Shown here: positions 15,865-24,459 of the stretch, in pieces | Layout of the letters: each line of letters starts with the position of its first letter | How positions within the stretch are numbered: position 1 is the stretch's first letter | From: CADDYT01 sp035294125 | GTDB lineage: Bacteria > Chloroflexota > Ktedonobacteria > Ktedonobacterales > Ktedonobacteraceae | Direction: 5' to 3' | Length of the DNA stretch: 64,000 bases | NCBI GenBank assembly: GCA_035294125.1 | Contig: DATGLM010000048.1 | Coordinates: 248,001-312,000, forward strand | Program-made: the position numbers and the translations under genes | Notes under the pieces: generated by a model | Database searches by the model: none | The model's input: the letters and a program-made list of their open reading frames with translations, nothing else | Told to the model about the DNA's origin: nothing

Positions 15865-17016
15865 CTAACTGGAAGCAAGCAAAGATGGCTCAATAAGCGG
15901 GGCCATTGCGGGCTCGTGGTCGGCAAAAGCTCTTAGCAATCCGAAGCAGCCCGCGAGCATCATATCGCCGTGAGGTGTGGCCTCGTAGGGATGCAGGGCA
16001 GAGCCGCGCAAGAGTTCGCGGCGCGGGCCGGTCACAGCGAGGAAAGGAAAAGGCCTGTCAGTCTGAGATGGTTGATGCAGCACCAGCGCGCCGTGTCCGC
16101 TTGTGTTGAAGACCTCGTCGTTCGTCAGGGTTCCGTTTGCCAGCTTGAGCAGCATTTGCTCAAGCTGAGAACGGGTAATCTCGCCGGTGTGGTGCTCAAA
16201 AATGCCTTGAATACGGCCATTCAGCAGATGAAAGGCAAGAGTGTGAAAATTGCCGATATTGCAGAGCACGCTTTCGCGCTGGGCGCGCACCACCGGGTCT
16301 TCCAGCGCGCCCAGCGCCGCCGCTGAGCCGGTATCCATGAGCAGCAAGGGAGCCTGCGGTCTGGAGTCGCTCAGCATGAGGTAGCGAGCCGCGCTGCGAG
16401 CGATGGAGCGCAAGCGCGTCAGGTCAGCAGGCGTTTCCTGGGCAGCATAGGCGAAGGCGCTGGGCATCGGGTCGCGCCGCACCGTTTGTGCGATGAAATC
16501 GAAGCGGAAACGCCGGTCACTATAGCCTGGAGGGGCCGCGCCGTGATCGAAGGCGGCAATGGCCAGGGCATCAACAGTGGGACTCACATCGAAAGCTTGC
16601 AGAGCAGTGATGATGGCACGAGCATCAAAATCCTGCAATTCGATATGCAGCAGGTCAGGATTTTGCGCGCGCCGCGCCGCCTCGTCCTCGTCGATGATCT
16701 CAAAGCCCATCTGCTCTACCATGATCAAATCATCATCAAAGGTGCGGCCAGCTTCCGGCGTCACGGCCACAGGATAGCCAGCCAGAGCATGGTCTCGCGC
16801 CGCCCAGTGACTTGGCCCACCACCCATCGTCACACCCGTCAGCACAATAGGCCGCCCCTGCTCCGTCGCCCGCTTGATACGCTCCGCCACAATGACGGTA
16901 GGAGATGGCATGACCATCTTAAAGCAGTTTTCTATCGTCTTCCCGCTCTCAAACAGCAAAATATCTTGCGTCCCGGTCCCAACATCGGCAGTGAGAACAC
17001 GCAAAGGTCTTGACAT
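15865..17016 (-). CDS. DUF1786 family protein (actin-like ATPase-fold candidate)
   Basis: 383 residues. LTADVGTGTQDILLFE at residues 8-23 is a phosphate-loop-like motif of the ASKHA type. IVLTGVTMGGGPS, LLLMDTGSAAALGAL and AVTGPRREL follow. The pattern matches DUF1786, which databases link loosely to pyruvate formate-lyase activation; that link is not experimental. ATG 17016 has GAGGAGC seven nt upstream; the reading frame extends 20 codons further without a better start. The C-terminal HGDMMLAGCFGLLRAF completes the fold. No partner gene is evident nearby. Function unknown. Confidence 0.75.
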   Translation of the reverse strand: MSRPLRVLTADVGTGTQDILLFESGKTIENCFKMVMPSPTVIVAERIKRATEQGRPIVLTGVTMGGGPSHWAARDHALAGYPVAVTPEAGRTFDDDLIMVEQMGFEIIDEDEAARRAQNPDLLHIELQDFDARAIITALQAFDVSPTVDALAIAAFDHGAAPPGYSDRRFRFDFIAQTVRRDPMPSAFAYAAQETPADLTRLRSIARSAARYLMLSDSRPQAPLLLMDTGSAAALGALEDPVVRAQRESVLCNIGNFHTLAFHLLNGRIQGIFEHHTGEITRSQLEQMLLKLANGTLTNDEVFNTSGHGALVLHQPSQTDRPFPFLAVTGPRRELLRGSALHPYEATPHGDMMLAGCFGLLRAFADHEPAMAPLIEPSLLASS

Positions 17017-17052
17017 AGCAAAGCTCCTCTGTATATATTTACCCCAATAATC

Positions 17053-17159
17053 TACCTTCAGGTATGAGTATATCACCTGCGAGGCTGCTGGAAGCTCATA
17101 TCTTCAGTGTTTTTCAGCAGACATGAAACTCCCGCCAGGAAAGGCTCATACTGAAGGTA
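17053..17159. repeat. Separated inverted repeat in a divergent intergenic region
   Basis: TACCTTCAGGTATGAG (17053-17068) and CTCATACTGAAGGTA (17145-17159) are inverted copies differing by one inserted base, 76 bp apart. The region drives the DUF1786 gene leftward and a hypothetical gene rightward. This could be a pair of binding sites or the ends of a small element. Confidence 0.6.
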
Positions 17160-17184
17160 ATCAAGCTGCAAGGGGGGATATCGA

Positions 17185-17622
17185 ATGCCAAGACCTGAGC
17201 AAACGCAAAACGGCAACTACATTATAAGGTCACGTATTTCTGGTTCAAATAGTGTCGTTACCTGGCAAGTGATGGGTGGAGGAGTTACGTTCCTGAATCA
17301 GCGGGGAATAGAGGCAGGAGATCAATTTCCAAAAGACTGGCTCTTCGAATTCATAGAGAAACGTCTTGTATTTACCGGAAGTTCAGGCATCAATCCACAA
17401 AAAGAGAGGCCAGATAGAGCCAAAGCACAAAAAAGTATGATGCCGACGCAAATTCCCACAAAACCCACTTCGCAAACATTTATAACCTCTACGCAACGAC
17501 CTTTCAAGGCTCTCATCCAACAAAATGTAAGAACTCGTACCAATCTTAAAAGGACGTGGCCTGATCTTGAGTCATTAGAGAACATACCTCGACAAAAGAA
17601 GCAGCGGCAAAACAAGAAATAG
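17185..17622 (+). CDS. Hypothetical basic protein
   Basis: 145 residues, unrecognised. The first 75 residues look folded (YIIRSRISGSNSVVTWQVMG, then GGGVTFLNQRGIEAGDQFP), and the tail (80-145) is Lys/Arg/Gln/Thr-rich and probably disordered. The tail composition suggests nucleic-acid contact, but there is no motif to support that. AAGGGGGGA a few bases before the ATG is a strong ribosome site, which is the main reason to accept it. Codon use is more AT-rich than the neighbours, so it may be acquired. It is followed by a TATAAT before purU. Confidence 0.6.
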   Translation: MPRPEQTQNGNYIIRSRISGSNSVVTWQVMGGGVTFLNQRGIEAGDQFPKDWLFEFIEKRLVFTGSSGINPQKERPDRAKAQKSMMPTQIPTKPTSQTFITSTQRPFKALIQQNVRTRTNLKRTWPDLESLENIPRQKKQRQNKK

Positions 17623-17668
17623 CGTTTAGAGAAGCAGTACCATAACAGGACTGCTAGCCATAATCACC

Positions 17669-17674
17669 TATAAT
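17669..17674 (+). promoter_or_regulatory. Putative -10 of purU
   Basis: A perfect TATAAT lies 38 nt before the purU start; no acceptable -35 hexamer is found at 16-18 bp. Confidence 0.4.
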
Positions 17675-17711
17675 AGTACCGATACTAATCAAAAAAGTGG
17701 GAGGGCCTTTT

Positions 17712-18581
17712 GTGTCTACAGCTACGCAAGATCAGACGATTACATTGTTGATCTCCTGCCCAGACCGTCCGGGGATCGTGGCGGCGGTCTCACAGTTCAT
17801 CTTCCAGCACCAGGGGAATATCTGCCAGTCTGACCAGCATTCAACGGACCTGCATTCCGGCACGTTTTTTATGCGCATCAGCTTCGCGGAGGATAGCTTC
17901 AATTTGAGCCGGGCAGACCTGCTGCAGGCATTTACGCCGCTAGCGGAGAGGTTTGATATGAACTGGAGCGTCCACTACTCGCGAGAGCGCAAGCGGGTCG
18001 GCATCCTGGTCTCGAAGTTCGATCACTGCCTGCTCGATCTGCTCTGGCGCTGGCGCAATGGAGAGCTTGAGATGGATATTCGCTTCATCATCAGCAATCA
18101 CCCTGATCTGGAATCGATCGTGCGCCCGTATGGTATTCCGTATCATCATTTCCCCATCGAGCGCGAGCAGCGCCAGGAAGACGAGCGGCGCATGCTCGAA
18201 TTTCTGCTCGGCAAGGTGGATTTCTTGATCCTTGCCCGTTATATGCAGATACTTGAACCATTCGTCGTCAATGCCTTTCCCTATCGCATCATCAATATCC
18301 ATCACAGCTTCCTGCCCGCATTTGTGGGTGCGAAACCGTATGAGCAGGCATTCGAGCGCGGCGTCAAACTGGTTGGAGCAACTGCCCATTACGTGACCGA
18401 GCGGCTGGATGAGGGACCGATCATCGCCCAGGATGTCATTCACTGCAACCATCGCGACACGGTCGAAGACCTGATTCGCAAAGGGAAGGAAGTGGAGCGC
18501 CGCGTGCTGGCCGAGGCCGTGCGTGTGCATATAGAAGATCGAGTGCTCGTATATAATAATAAGACGATTGTATTTGACTGA
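17712..18581 (+). CDS. purU: Formyltetrahydrofolate deformylase
   Basis: 289 residues. An N-terminal ACT domain (about 8-85, LLISCPDRPGIVAAVSQFI) precedes a formyltransferase-fold hydrolase domain. RIINIHHSFLPAFVGAKPY and TAHYVTERLDEGPIIAQDV carry the Asn, His and Asp of the active site. It releases formate from 10-formyl-THF, balancing one-carbon pools and feeding formate-dependent purine synthesis. GTG 17712 is chosen over the GTG at 17697 because GGGAGGG lies between them, 6 nt before the second. It is probably monocistronic; a small hairpin (18605-18628) follows. Confidence 0.95.
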   Translation: MSTATQDQTITLLISCPDRPGIVAAVSQFIFQHQGNICQSDQHSTDLHSGTFFMRISFAEDSFNLSRADLLQAFTPLAERFDMNWSVHYSRERKRVGILVSKFDHCLLDLLWRWRNGELEMDIRFIISNHPDLESIVRPYGIPYHHFPIEREQRQEDERRMLEFLLGKVDFLILARYMQILEPFVVNAFPYRIINIHHSFLPAFVGAKPYEQAFERGVKLVGATAHYVTERLDEGPIIAQDVIHCNHRDTVEDLIRKGKEVERRVLAEAVRVHIEDRVLVYNNKTIVFD

Positions 18582-18604
18582 ACCGAGTTCCCGGGCTGGC
18601 TTTC

Positions 18605-18628
18605 TATCTCCCCTTTGACGGGGAGATA
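18605..18628. terminator. Short hairpin after purU
   Basis: TATCTCCCC / GGGGAGATA, a 9-bp stem with a 6-nt loop, 23 nt after the purU stop. No U-tract follows, so it is a weak terminator candidate. Confidence 0.35.
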
Positions 18629-18679
18629 CGTGTAGGGGATAAGGCAAGCCACATATTTTTTCTTTACGAGGTAGCAAAT

Positions 18680-20635
18680 ATGGACCAACTGGAGCAAGCT
18701 GAAGAAGCCCAGCAGCAGAAGATCAACGCAGCAGAAGCACAGCGGCTAAAGGTCGGAGAGACAGTCCGAACAGGATCGCCGTACTTGCCCATCGATGATT
18801 ATGCGGTGATTGGCGACCTGCACACGGTAGCGCTGGTGGGGAAAAATGGCTCAATTGACTGGTGCTGTATCCCTCGTTTCGACTCGCCAAGCGTCTTTGG
18901 AGCCATCCTGGATGCTGAAAAGGGCGGGTTCTTTCGCATCTCTCCGCCTGAGACGCCCGGCATGGGATACAAGCAATTGTATTTACCGGAAACCAACATC
19001 CTCATCACCCGCTTCCTCACGGTTGATGGCGTGGGTGAAATCACCGACTTTATGCCCATTAAGCAGGTCGATAGCACCCACTTGCAGCACCATATCATTC
19101 GTATGGTGAAAGTTGTGCGTGGCACACTTTCCTTCGAGATGACCTGCCGACCGGCCTTCAACTACGCGCAAGATGCCCATGAGACTTATGTTGCCAATGA
19201 AGGCGCTATTTTCAGCAGTCAAAACCTTTGCCTGGGGCTATCCTCGACCGTTCCTGTCGAGGAGGATGGGAAAGGTGGAGTACGAGCAACATTCACCCTG
19301 CATACCCATCAAGAGGCATACTTTGTGCTGGAAAGCGCAAAGACCGGCGATATATCCCCTTCTCACATCTATCCGGCCAGAGTTCACGAGGCTTTTCAGG
19401 AGACTGTTCGTTACTGGCGTGTATGGCTCGCGCAATGCACTTATCGCGGTCGCTGGCGCGAGACGGTACAGCGTTCCGCCCTCGTGCTGAAACTGCTGAC
19501 CTACGCACCGACGGGCGCCATTGTCGCCGCGCCGACAACCAGTCTGCCGGAAACTATTGGCGGCTCCCGCAACTGGGATTATCGCTATACCTGGCTGCGC
19601 GACTCTTCGTTCACCCTCTACAGTCTGCTCACACTGGGATTCACAGAGGAAGCCAGAGCCTTCATGAGCTTTCTTGATGCTCGCTGCCACGAACTGAAAG
19701 AAAACGGAACATTGCAGCCAATGTACGGCATTGACGGAGAACACGAATTGACGGAATATACGCTCCCGAACCTCTCAGGTTACCGTAACAGTCGGCCCGT
19801 GCGTGTCGGGAACGCGGCCTACAAGCAGTTGCAGCTCGACATCTACGGCGAATTGATGGATGCTGTCTACATCTACAACCGCTACGACACCATTTCCTAC
19901 GACCTCTGGCAAAACCTGCGCCGCCTGTTGAGCTGGCTGAATGTCCACTGGCAAGAGCCGGACGAGGGAATCTGGGAGGTGCGTGGCGGTCCGCGTCACT
20001 TCGTTCACTCGCGACTGATGAGCTGGGTCGCCTTCGATCGTGCGCTACGCCTGGCACGCCATCGCGGCCTGCCCGCACCTATGTCCGAGTGGATGGAGAC
20101 CAGCGCTCAGATCTACGAGCAGATCATGGATAAAGGCTGGGACCCCAAAGTGCGCAGTTTTGTGCAATACTATGGCACCACCGCCGTCGATGCCAGTTCC
20201 CTGCTCATGGTGCTGACCAACTTCGCCGGAGCGACCGATCCGCGCATTGTCTCAACGCTCGACCGCATCCAGCGCGAACTGACCACCGATTCGCTGGTGC
20301 ATCGCTACAATCCACAGAAAGCCGCCAATGACGGCCTGGGCAGCGTCGAGGGAACGTTCAGCGCGTGCAGCTTCTGGTTCGCCGAGGCCCTTGCCCGTGC
20401 CGGTCGGCTCGACGAAGCGCGGCTGATGCTTGAAAAGATGCTGACCTACAGCAACCACGTCGGCCTCTATGCGGAAGAGATCGGGCTGACCGGCGAAGCG
20501 CTGGGTAACTACCCTCAGGCTTTCACCCATCTCTCGCTGATCACTGCCTGCTACAATATCGACCAGATACTCAGCAAAGCCTACGGCCCCTACTCGCTGG
20601 ACGAACCATACGCTGGCGCGCAGGGTGCCTGGTAA
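18680..20635 (+). CDS. Glycoside hydrolase family 15 protein (glucoamylase/trehalase type)
   Basis: 651 residues. The N-terminal beta domain carries the GH15 hallmark IGDLHTVALVGKNGSIDWCC and PRFDSPSVFGAILD. The (alpha/alpha)6 barrel shows SLPETIGGSRNWDYRYTWLRD, then EGIWEVRGGPRHFVHSRL with the likely general acid Glu, and GLYAEEIG with the likely base Glu. Bacterial relatives hydrolyse alpha-1,4-glucans or trehalose inside the cell; there is no signal peptide. The first 30 residues are a Gln/Glu/Ala-rich lead-in. The start codon follows GAGG by about 9 nt. No other glycogen or trehalose gene is adjacent, so the substrate remains open. Confidence 0.92.
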   Translation: MDQLEQAEEAQQQKINAAEAQRLKVGETVRTGSPYLPIDDYAVIGDLHTVALVGKNGSIDWCCIPRFDSPSVFGAILDAEKGGFFRISPPETPGMGYKQLYLPETNILITRFLTVDGVGEITDFMPIKQVDSTHLQHHIIRMVKVVRGTLSFEMTCRPAFNYAQDAHETYVANEGAIFSSQNLCLGLSSTVPVEEDGKGGVRATFTLHTHQEAYFVLESAKTGDISPSHIYPARVHEAFQETVRYWRVWLAQCTYRGRWRETVQRSALVLKLLTYAPTGAIVAAPTTSLPETIGGSRNWDYRYTWLRDSSFTLYSLLTLGFTEEARAFMSFLDARCHELKENGTLQPMYGIDGEHELTEYTLPNLSGYRNSRPVRVGNAAYKQLQLDIYGELMDAVYIYNRYDTISYDLWQNLRRLLSWLNVHWQEPDEGIWEVRGGPRHFVHSRLMSWVAFDRALRLARHRGLPAPMSEWMETSAQIYEQIMDKGWDPKVRSFVQYYGTTAVDASSLLMVLTNFAGATDPRIVSTLDRIQRELTTDSLVHRYNPQKAANDGLGSVEGTFSACSFWFAEALARAGRLDEARLMLEKMLTYSNHVGLYAEEIGLTGEALGNYPQAFTHLSLITACYNIDQILSKAYGPYSLDEPYAGAQGAW

Positions 20636-20754
20636 GGAACGCACGCCCGGAGAAGCGAGGAATTTTTCGCACCTGAATCTGGTTCTCAATGACAGGGATA
20701 GCTGCCATGTCGGCACGACGCGGCATGACTTATAGTACACGACCTTAACGTTCC

Positions 20755-20783
20755 TTGCGTTTTTCTCAGGTAAAGAGTATACT
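20755..20783 (+). promoter_or_regulatory. Promoter of typA
   Basis: TTGCGT (20755-20760), a 17-bp spacer and TATACT (20778-20783). This implies a leader of about 160 nt before the chosen typA start. Confidence 0.7.
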
Positions 20784-20951
20784 TGAGAAGCAGGTGAACA
20801 GGCACTATTTTTGCTCATTCCTCATCCTGGCATGCTCCATCGACACACAGGCATCCATTACTCGTGGGCGAGCCAGGTGAGGATACAAAGAGCTTTTTTT
20901 ATGTCTTGTTTGTTATTGTTTGAGCAAATAAGTGAGGATTACGTTTTACAG

Positions 20952-22817
20952 ATGACACAGACACATGTAGAGAAAACAGATATACAAGAGGATAGCCGCT
21001 TGATAACCAGGGAAGATATACGCAATGTCGCTATTATCGCTCACGTTGACCACGGCAAGACGACGCTGGTCGATGGGCTGCTCAAGCAGAGTCACATCTT
21101 TCGCGAGAACCAGCAGGTGGGCGAGTTGATTATGGACTCGAACGACCAGGAACGCGAGCGCGGCATCACCATCCTGGCAAAAAATACAGCCATCACCTAT
21201 CACGGCATCAAGATCAATATTATCGATACCCCCGGCCATGCCGACTTTGGCGGTGAGGTCGAGCGCGTGCTAAACATGGCCGATGGTTGCATCTTGCTCA
21301 TCGACGCCGTAGAAGGCCCTATGCCCCAGACCCGTTTTGTGCTGCAAAAGGCGCTGGAACTCAACCTGAAGCCTATCGTCGTTATTAACAAAATCGACCG
21401 CCGCGATGCGCGTATCGGGCAGGTGCTGGAGTGGACACAGGATCTGTTCCTGGAACTGGCGACGCGAGACGAGCACCTCGACTTTCCCGTCCTCTACGCC
21501 ATCGGGCGCGACGGTGTTGCCATGTACTCGCCCGACGACGAGCGACGCGACCTTGAGCCGCTGTTCGAGACCATCATCAACACCGTTCCCGCCCCAAAGG
21601 TCGACCCTGACGCGCCCCTGCAGATGCTCATAGCCGCGCTCGACTATGACGACTACAAGGGAAAATACGCCATTGGCCGCGTCGTGCGCGGTCGCGTCAC
21701 CCCCAATACCTTCGTGGCCCATATCAACCGGGATGGGGTGGTTTCGCGGGAGAAGGTGAACCTGGTGCTGTCCTACAAGGGATTGCAGCGCGTTGAGGTT
21801 CCCGAAGCCGTGGCAGGCGATATCGTTGCTCTGACCGGCATCCCCAACGCCAATATCGGCGAAACCATCGCCGACGTGGATGCGCCGGAAGCTTTGCCCA
21901 CCATCGCTATCAGCGAGCCGACCCTGAAAATGACCTTCGCCGTCAACACCTCGCCTTTCGCGGGACGCGAGGGCAAATATCCCACGTCGCGGCAACTGCG
22001 GGCGCGCCTCTATCGTGAGCTAGAGACCAACGTCAGCCTGCGCGTGCAGGATGGCAACAGCCCGGACGAATTCATCGTCTCCGGTCGCGGCGAACTGCAC
22101 CTGTCCGTACTGATCGAGGACATGCGCCGCGAGGGCTACGAGTTCCAGGTCTCGCGCCCGGAAGTCATCACGCGCGAGGAGAACGGCAAGCTTCTGGAGC
22201 CGGTTGAGCATCTTGTGATTGACACTCGCGACACCTATATCGGCGTCCTGACTGAGGCGCTGGCCGTCCGCAAAGGGCAGTTGATGAACATGACCAACGA
22301 CGGCGCGGGCAACGTGCGGCTGGAGTATCGCATCCCCACGCGCGGCCTCATCGGCTTCCGCAACGTCTTCCTGACGCTGACACAGGGCAACGGCGCGATG
22401 AGCAGCATGCTGATGGACTACGAACCCTGGCTGGGCAAGATCGGCACGGCGCGTATGGGCGCGTTGATCGCCTCCGAAACCGGCACGGCAGTGACCTACG
22501 GCCTCGGCAACGCCCAGCAGCGCGGCCAGACCTTCATCGAGCCGGGCACGATGGTCTACGAAGGCATGATCGTCGGCCTGAACGCACGCCCGGCAGACCT
22601 GACCGTCAACGTGTGCAAAGAGAAGCAGAAAACGAACATGCGCTCCTCCACCGCCGAAATCGCCGTGCGCCTGGAGCCACCTGTTCTCATGAGCCTGGAG
22701 CAGTCCCTCGACTTCATCAACAACGATGAGCTGGTCGAGGTCACCCCCCAGAGTATCCGCCTGCGCAAACGCTACCTGACCCAGCACGAGCGCGCCCGCA
22801 ACCGCGAACAGGAATAA
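20952..22817 (+). CDS. typA: GTP-binding translation factor TypA/BipA
   Basis: 621 residues from ATG 20952. The G-domain has AHVDHGKTTLVDGLL (P-loop), RERGITILAKNTAI (switch I), DTPGHADFGGEVER (switch II) and NKIDRRDA. EF-G-like domains II, III and V and the TypA-specific C-terminus (RGLIGFRNVFLTLTQG) follow. It acts in large ribosomal subunit assembly and stress adaptation. The frame extends upstream to 20811 with an alternative ATG at 20901, but these add an atypical hydrophobic head. GTGAGGAT occurs before each, so the start is not fully certain. Confidence 0.95.
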   Translation: MTQTHVEKTDIQEDSRLITREDIRNVAIIAHVDHGKTTLVDGLLKQSHIFRENQQVGELIMDSNDQERERGITILAKNTAITYHGIKINIIDTPGHADFGGEVERVLNMADGCILLIDAVEGPMPQTRFVLQKALELNLKPIVVINKIDRRDARIGQVLEWTQDLFLELATRDEHLDFPVLYAIGRDGVAMYSPDDERRDLEPLFETIINTVPAPKVDPDAPLQMLIAALDYDDYKGKYAIGRVVRGRVTPNTFVAHINRDGVVSREKVNLVLSYKGLQRVEVPEAVAGDIVALTGIPNANIGETIADVDAPEALPTIAISEPTLKMTFAVNTSPFAGREGKYPTSRQLRARLYRELETNVSLRVQDGNSPDEFIVSGRGELHLSVLIEDMRREGYEFQVSRPEVITREENGKLLEPVEHLVIDTRDTYIGVLTEALAVRKGQLMNMTNDGAGNVRLEYRIPTRGLIGFRNVFLTLTQGNGAMSSMLMDYEPWLGKIGTARMGALIASETGTAVTYGLGNAQQRGQTFIEPGTMVYEGMIVGLNARPADLTVNVCKEKQKTNMRSSTAEIAVRLEPPVLMSLEQSLDFINNDELVEVTPQSIRLRKRYLTQHERARNREQE

Positions 22818-22833
22818 GCGTTTCCAATATCAA

Positions 22834-22876
22834 CAAATGGCAGGACGTCTTGAGCGTCCCGCCATTTATGTTTTTA
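22834..22876. terminator. Bidirectional terminator between typA and the sigma-like gene
   Basis: AAATGGC-A-GGACG pairs with CGTCC-C-GCCATTT (22835-22867) around a 7-nt loop, followed by ATGTTTTTA on the plus strand. It lies between convergent genes and can serve both. Confidence 0.75.
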
Positions 22877-23665
22877 TCCCGCCGCCAGCGAACGCAGTGC
22901 CTGCATCACCTCTTCATTGTCGCGCAGCATCTTCAGCGCCCGATGCTTCCACAGAGCAATCCTGCCGACAGGAACGTGCAGGTGCTTCGCCAGTTCACCC
23001 TCGTCCATCCCGGCCAGGAAACCGTACCACAACACCTGCTTGTAGCGCGGATTGCGCAGGGATAAGATGGCCTGTTTGAGCGCCTGCTGCAACTCCGCGC
23101 GCAGCACATAATCCATCGGGTCATGGCTGGCATCCTCCCACTCCCCGGCAAGCGCCTCGAACTGCTCCTCAAGCGAGAGCGACGTATCCTGCCGCTGTTT
23201 CTTGCAGTAGGCATAGACCTTGCGCCTGAGAATGGTATGTATCCAGTCGAGGAAAGCAGTCGGGTTCGTTGGCCCGGCATGAGCATCCTCCCTGAGCATC
23301 AGGTACAGCGTCTCAAGCGTCTGACTGAGGATATCGTCAAGCGCGTGGGGGTTGCGCTGGAACATATCAACATAACGTCTGCGCCAGAGCATCCCGCGCA
23401 GATAGTTGCCCATCACTGCAAAGGCCCGCTCGCACCTCTCAACATCTGCTGAACGCCACGCCTCACAGGTCGCACGGCTGCACAATCCCAGCGCCATGCG
23501 CTTCAAAAGGAGAGCGTCTGGCTCCTCACTCCCATCCTGCCGCGCCTCCCATTCAAAAACAAGCTGCTCAGCCAGCATTTGCGGAGAGATGATCCCCACA
23601 TACATGGCGGCAATCTCCCCGGCTACATCATTAATCTTTGCCATGCACTGGCTATCGTTACTCAT
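22874..23665 (-). CDS. ECF-like RNA polymerase sigma factor
   Basis: 263 residues. A sigma region 2-like part spans about 90-180 (DDILSQTLETLYLML, AFLDWIHTILRRKVYAYCKK). A region 4-like helix-turn-helix spans about 205-255 (AILSLRNPRYKQVLWYGFLAG, ELAKHLHVPVGRIALWKHRALKML). About 85 residues precede region 2, more than in minimal ECF factors. No anti-sigma gene is adjacent. Two ATG codons are in tandem; the second (23665) has GGAGG at 5 nt, the first only 2 nt, so the second is preferred. A Fur-type dyad lies 20 bp upstream, suggesting metal control. It could instead be a non-sigma DNA-binding relative, since region 2 is divergent. Confidence 0.72.
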   Translation of the reverse strand: MSNDSQCMAKINDVAGEIAAMYVGIISPQMLAEQLVFEWEARQDGSEEPDALLLKRMALGLCSRATCEAWRSADVERCERAFAVMGNYLRGMLWRRRYVDMFQRNPHALDDILSQTLETLYLMLREDAHAGPTNPTAFLDWIHTILRRKVYAYCKKQRQDTSLSLEEQFEALAGEWEDASHDPMDYVLRAELQQALKQAILSLRNPRYKQVLWYGFLAGMDEGELAKHLHVPVGRIALWKHRALKMLRDNEEVMQALRSLAAG

Positions 23666-23684
23666 CATATCCTCCTTACCAATC

Positions 23685-23697
23685 GATAACGATTATC
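23685..23697. promoter_or_regulatory. Candidate Fur/Zur-type operator
   Basis: GATAACGATTATC contains a perfect GATAA-CGA-TTATC dyad, close to the GATAATnATTATC core of Fur boxes. It lies just upstream of the ribosome site of the sigma-like gene on the minus strand. Confidence 0.4.
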
Positions 23698-24104
23698 AGA
23701 CGCTCAAATTTATGAACATGCCCAACGTATATGACGTAATCTATTCCAGTGTATTAAACTATTTCACCATACATTATTAAATCAGACACTATTCCCTGAT
23801 CATAAAATAACAGGCAGCGTGCTGAGCATTTATCTCTTCAGCTTTGCGAGAAGCATCGCAGCCTGGCAAAAGAGCGTAGCAGAGCTAAGCGATGAGAGAG
23901 GGAAAAGTGCAGTTGAAGATTCTCTGGTGGAAAGGCCGGACTGATTAGAGGGATTGTTAACTCTAGAACAGAAACCGCGCCAGAACCTTGTAACAGCTAC
24001 ATACAATATCCGTCAAGAACTCTCCGCAGGCTGGCGAAGCCAGGCGAGAAAGCTGAACATAAGAAGAGGAAACCAAAAAGCCCTGGTTTAATGGCAAGAC
24101 CTGC
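23698..24104. other. AT-richer intergenic stretch without recognisable gene
   Basis: About 400 bp with visibly lower GC than the flanks. There is no open frame with a ribosome site and no strong hairpin. The right half has short purine-rich stretches. It may hold the sigma gene promoter or an undetected small RNA; nothing specific can be supported. Confidence 0.4.
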
Positions 24105-24133
24105 TTGCACAGGGAGCAATTATAGGCTATGAT
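24105..24133 (+). promoter_or_regulatory. Promoter of the glutaredoxin-DUF2085 pair
   Basis: TTGCAC (24105-24110), a 17-bp spacer and TATGAT (24128-24133), about 34 nt upstream of the GTG start at 24167. Confidence 0.72.
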
Positions 24134-24166
24134 GTGGGAGGATATGAACGCATTGGAGTAGAGAGC

Positions 24167-24445
24167 GTGAGCAGAGCAAAAGACCCGGCGCTGCCGCAGG
24201 TGACGTTTTATACGAAGGCTGGCTGTCACCTCTGCGATGAGGCGCGGGAAATGCTGGATGATATCGCGGCGGAAACGCCGTTTGAATTGGCAGAGACGGA
24301 TATTCGTACCAGCCCGGAGCTTTTTGAGCAATACCGTTATCGCATTCCCGTTATTATTATTGATGGCACGTTGATTGTAGAGGGACGTATCGAATATCGC
24401 GAGCTGGCGCAGGCCTTTCAAGAGGCTGACCGGCTCAGGAAATAG
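24167..24445 (+). CDS. Glutaredoxin-like (DUF836) thiol-redox protein
   Basis: 92 residues with one thioredoxin-like fold. TFYTKAGCHLCDEA puts a CxxC pair at C20 and C23; YRIPVIIIDG contains the cis-Pro typical of glutaredoxins. It likely reduces disulfides or shuttles thiols in the cytoplasm; the partner is unknown. GTG 24167 is preferred because GGAG lies 8 nt upstream and the promoter would place the transcript start just before it; the longer frame from 24134 overlaps the -10. It is 14 nt from the DUF2085 gene, so the two form an operon. Confidence 0.85.
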   Translation: MSRAKDPALPQVTFYTKAGCHLCDEAREMLDDIAAETPFELAETDIRTSPELFEQYRYRIPVIIIDGTLIVEGRIEYRELAQAFQEADRLRK

Positions 24446-24459
24446 AGCGAGGCACAGGC

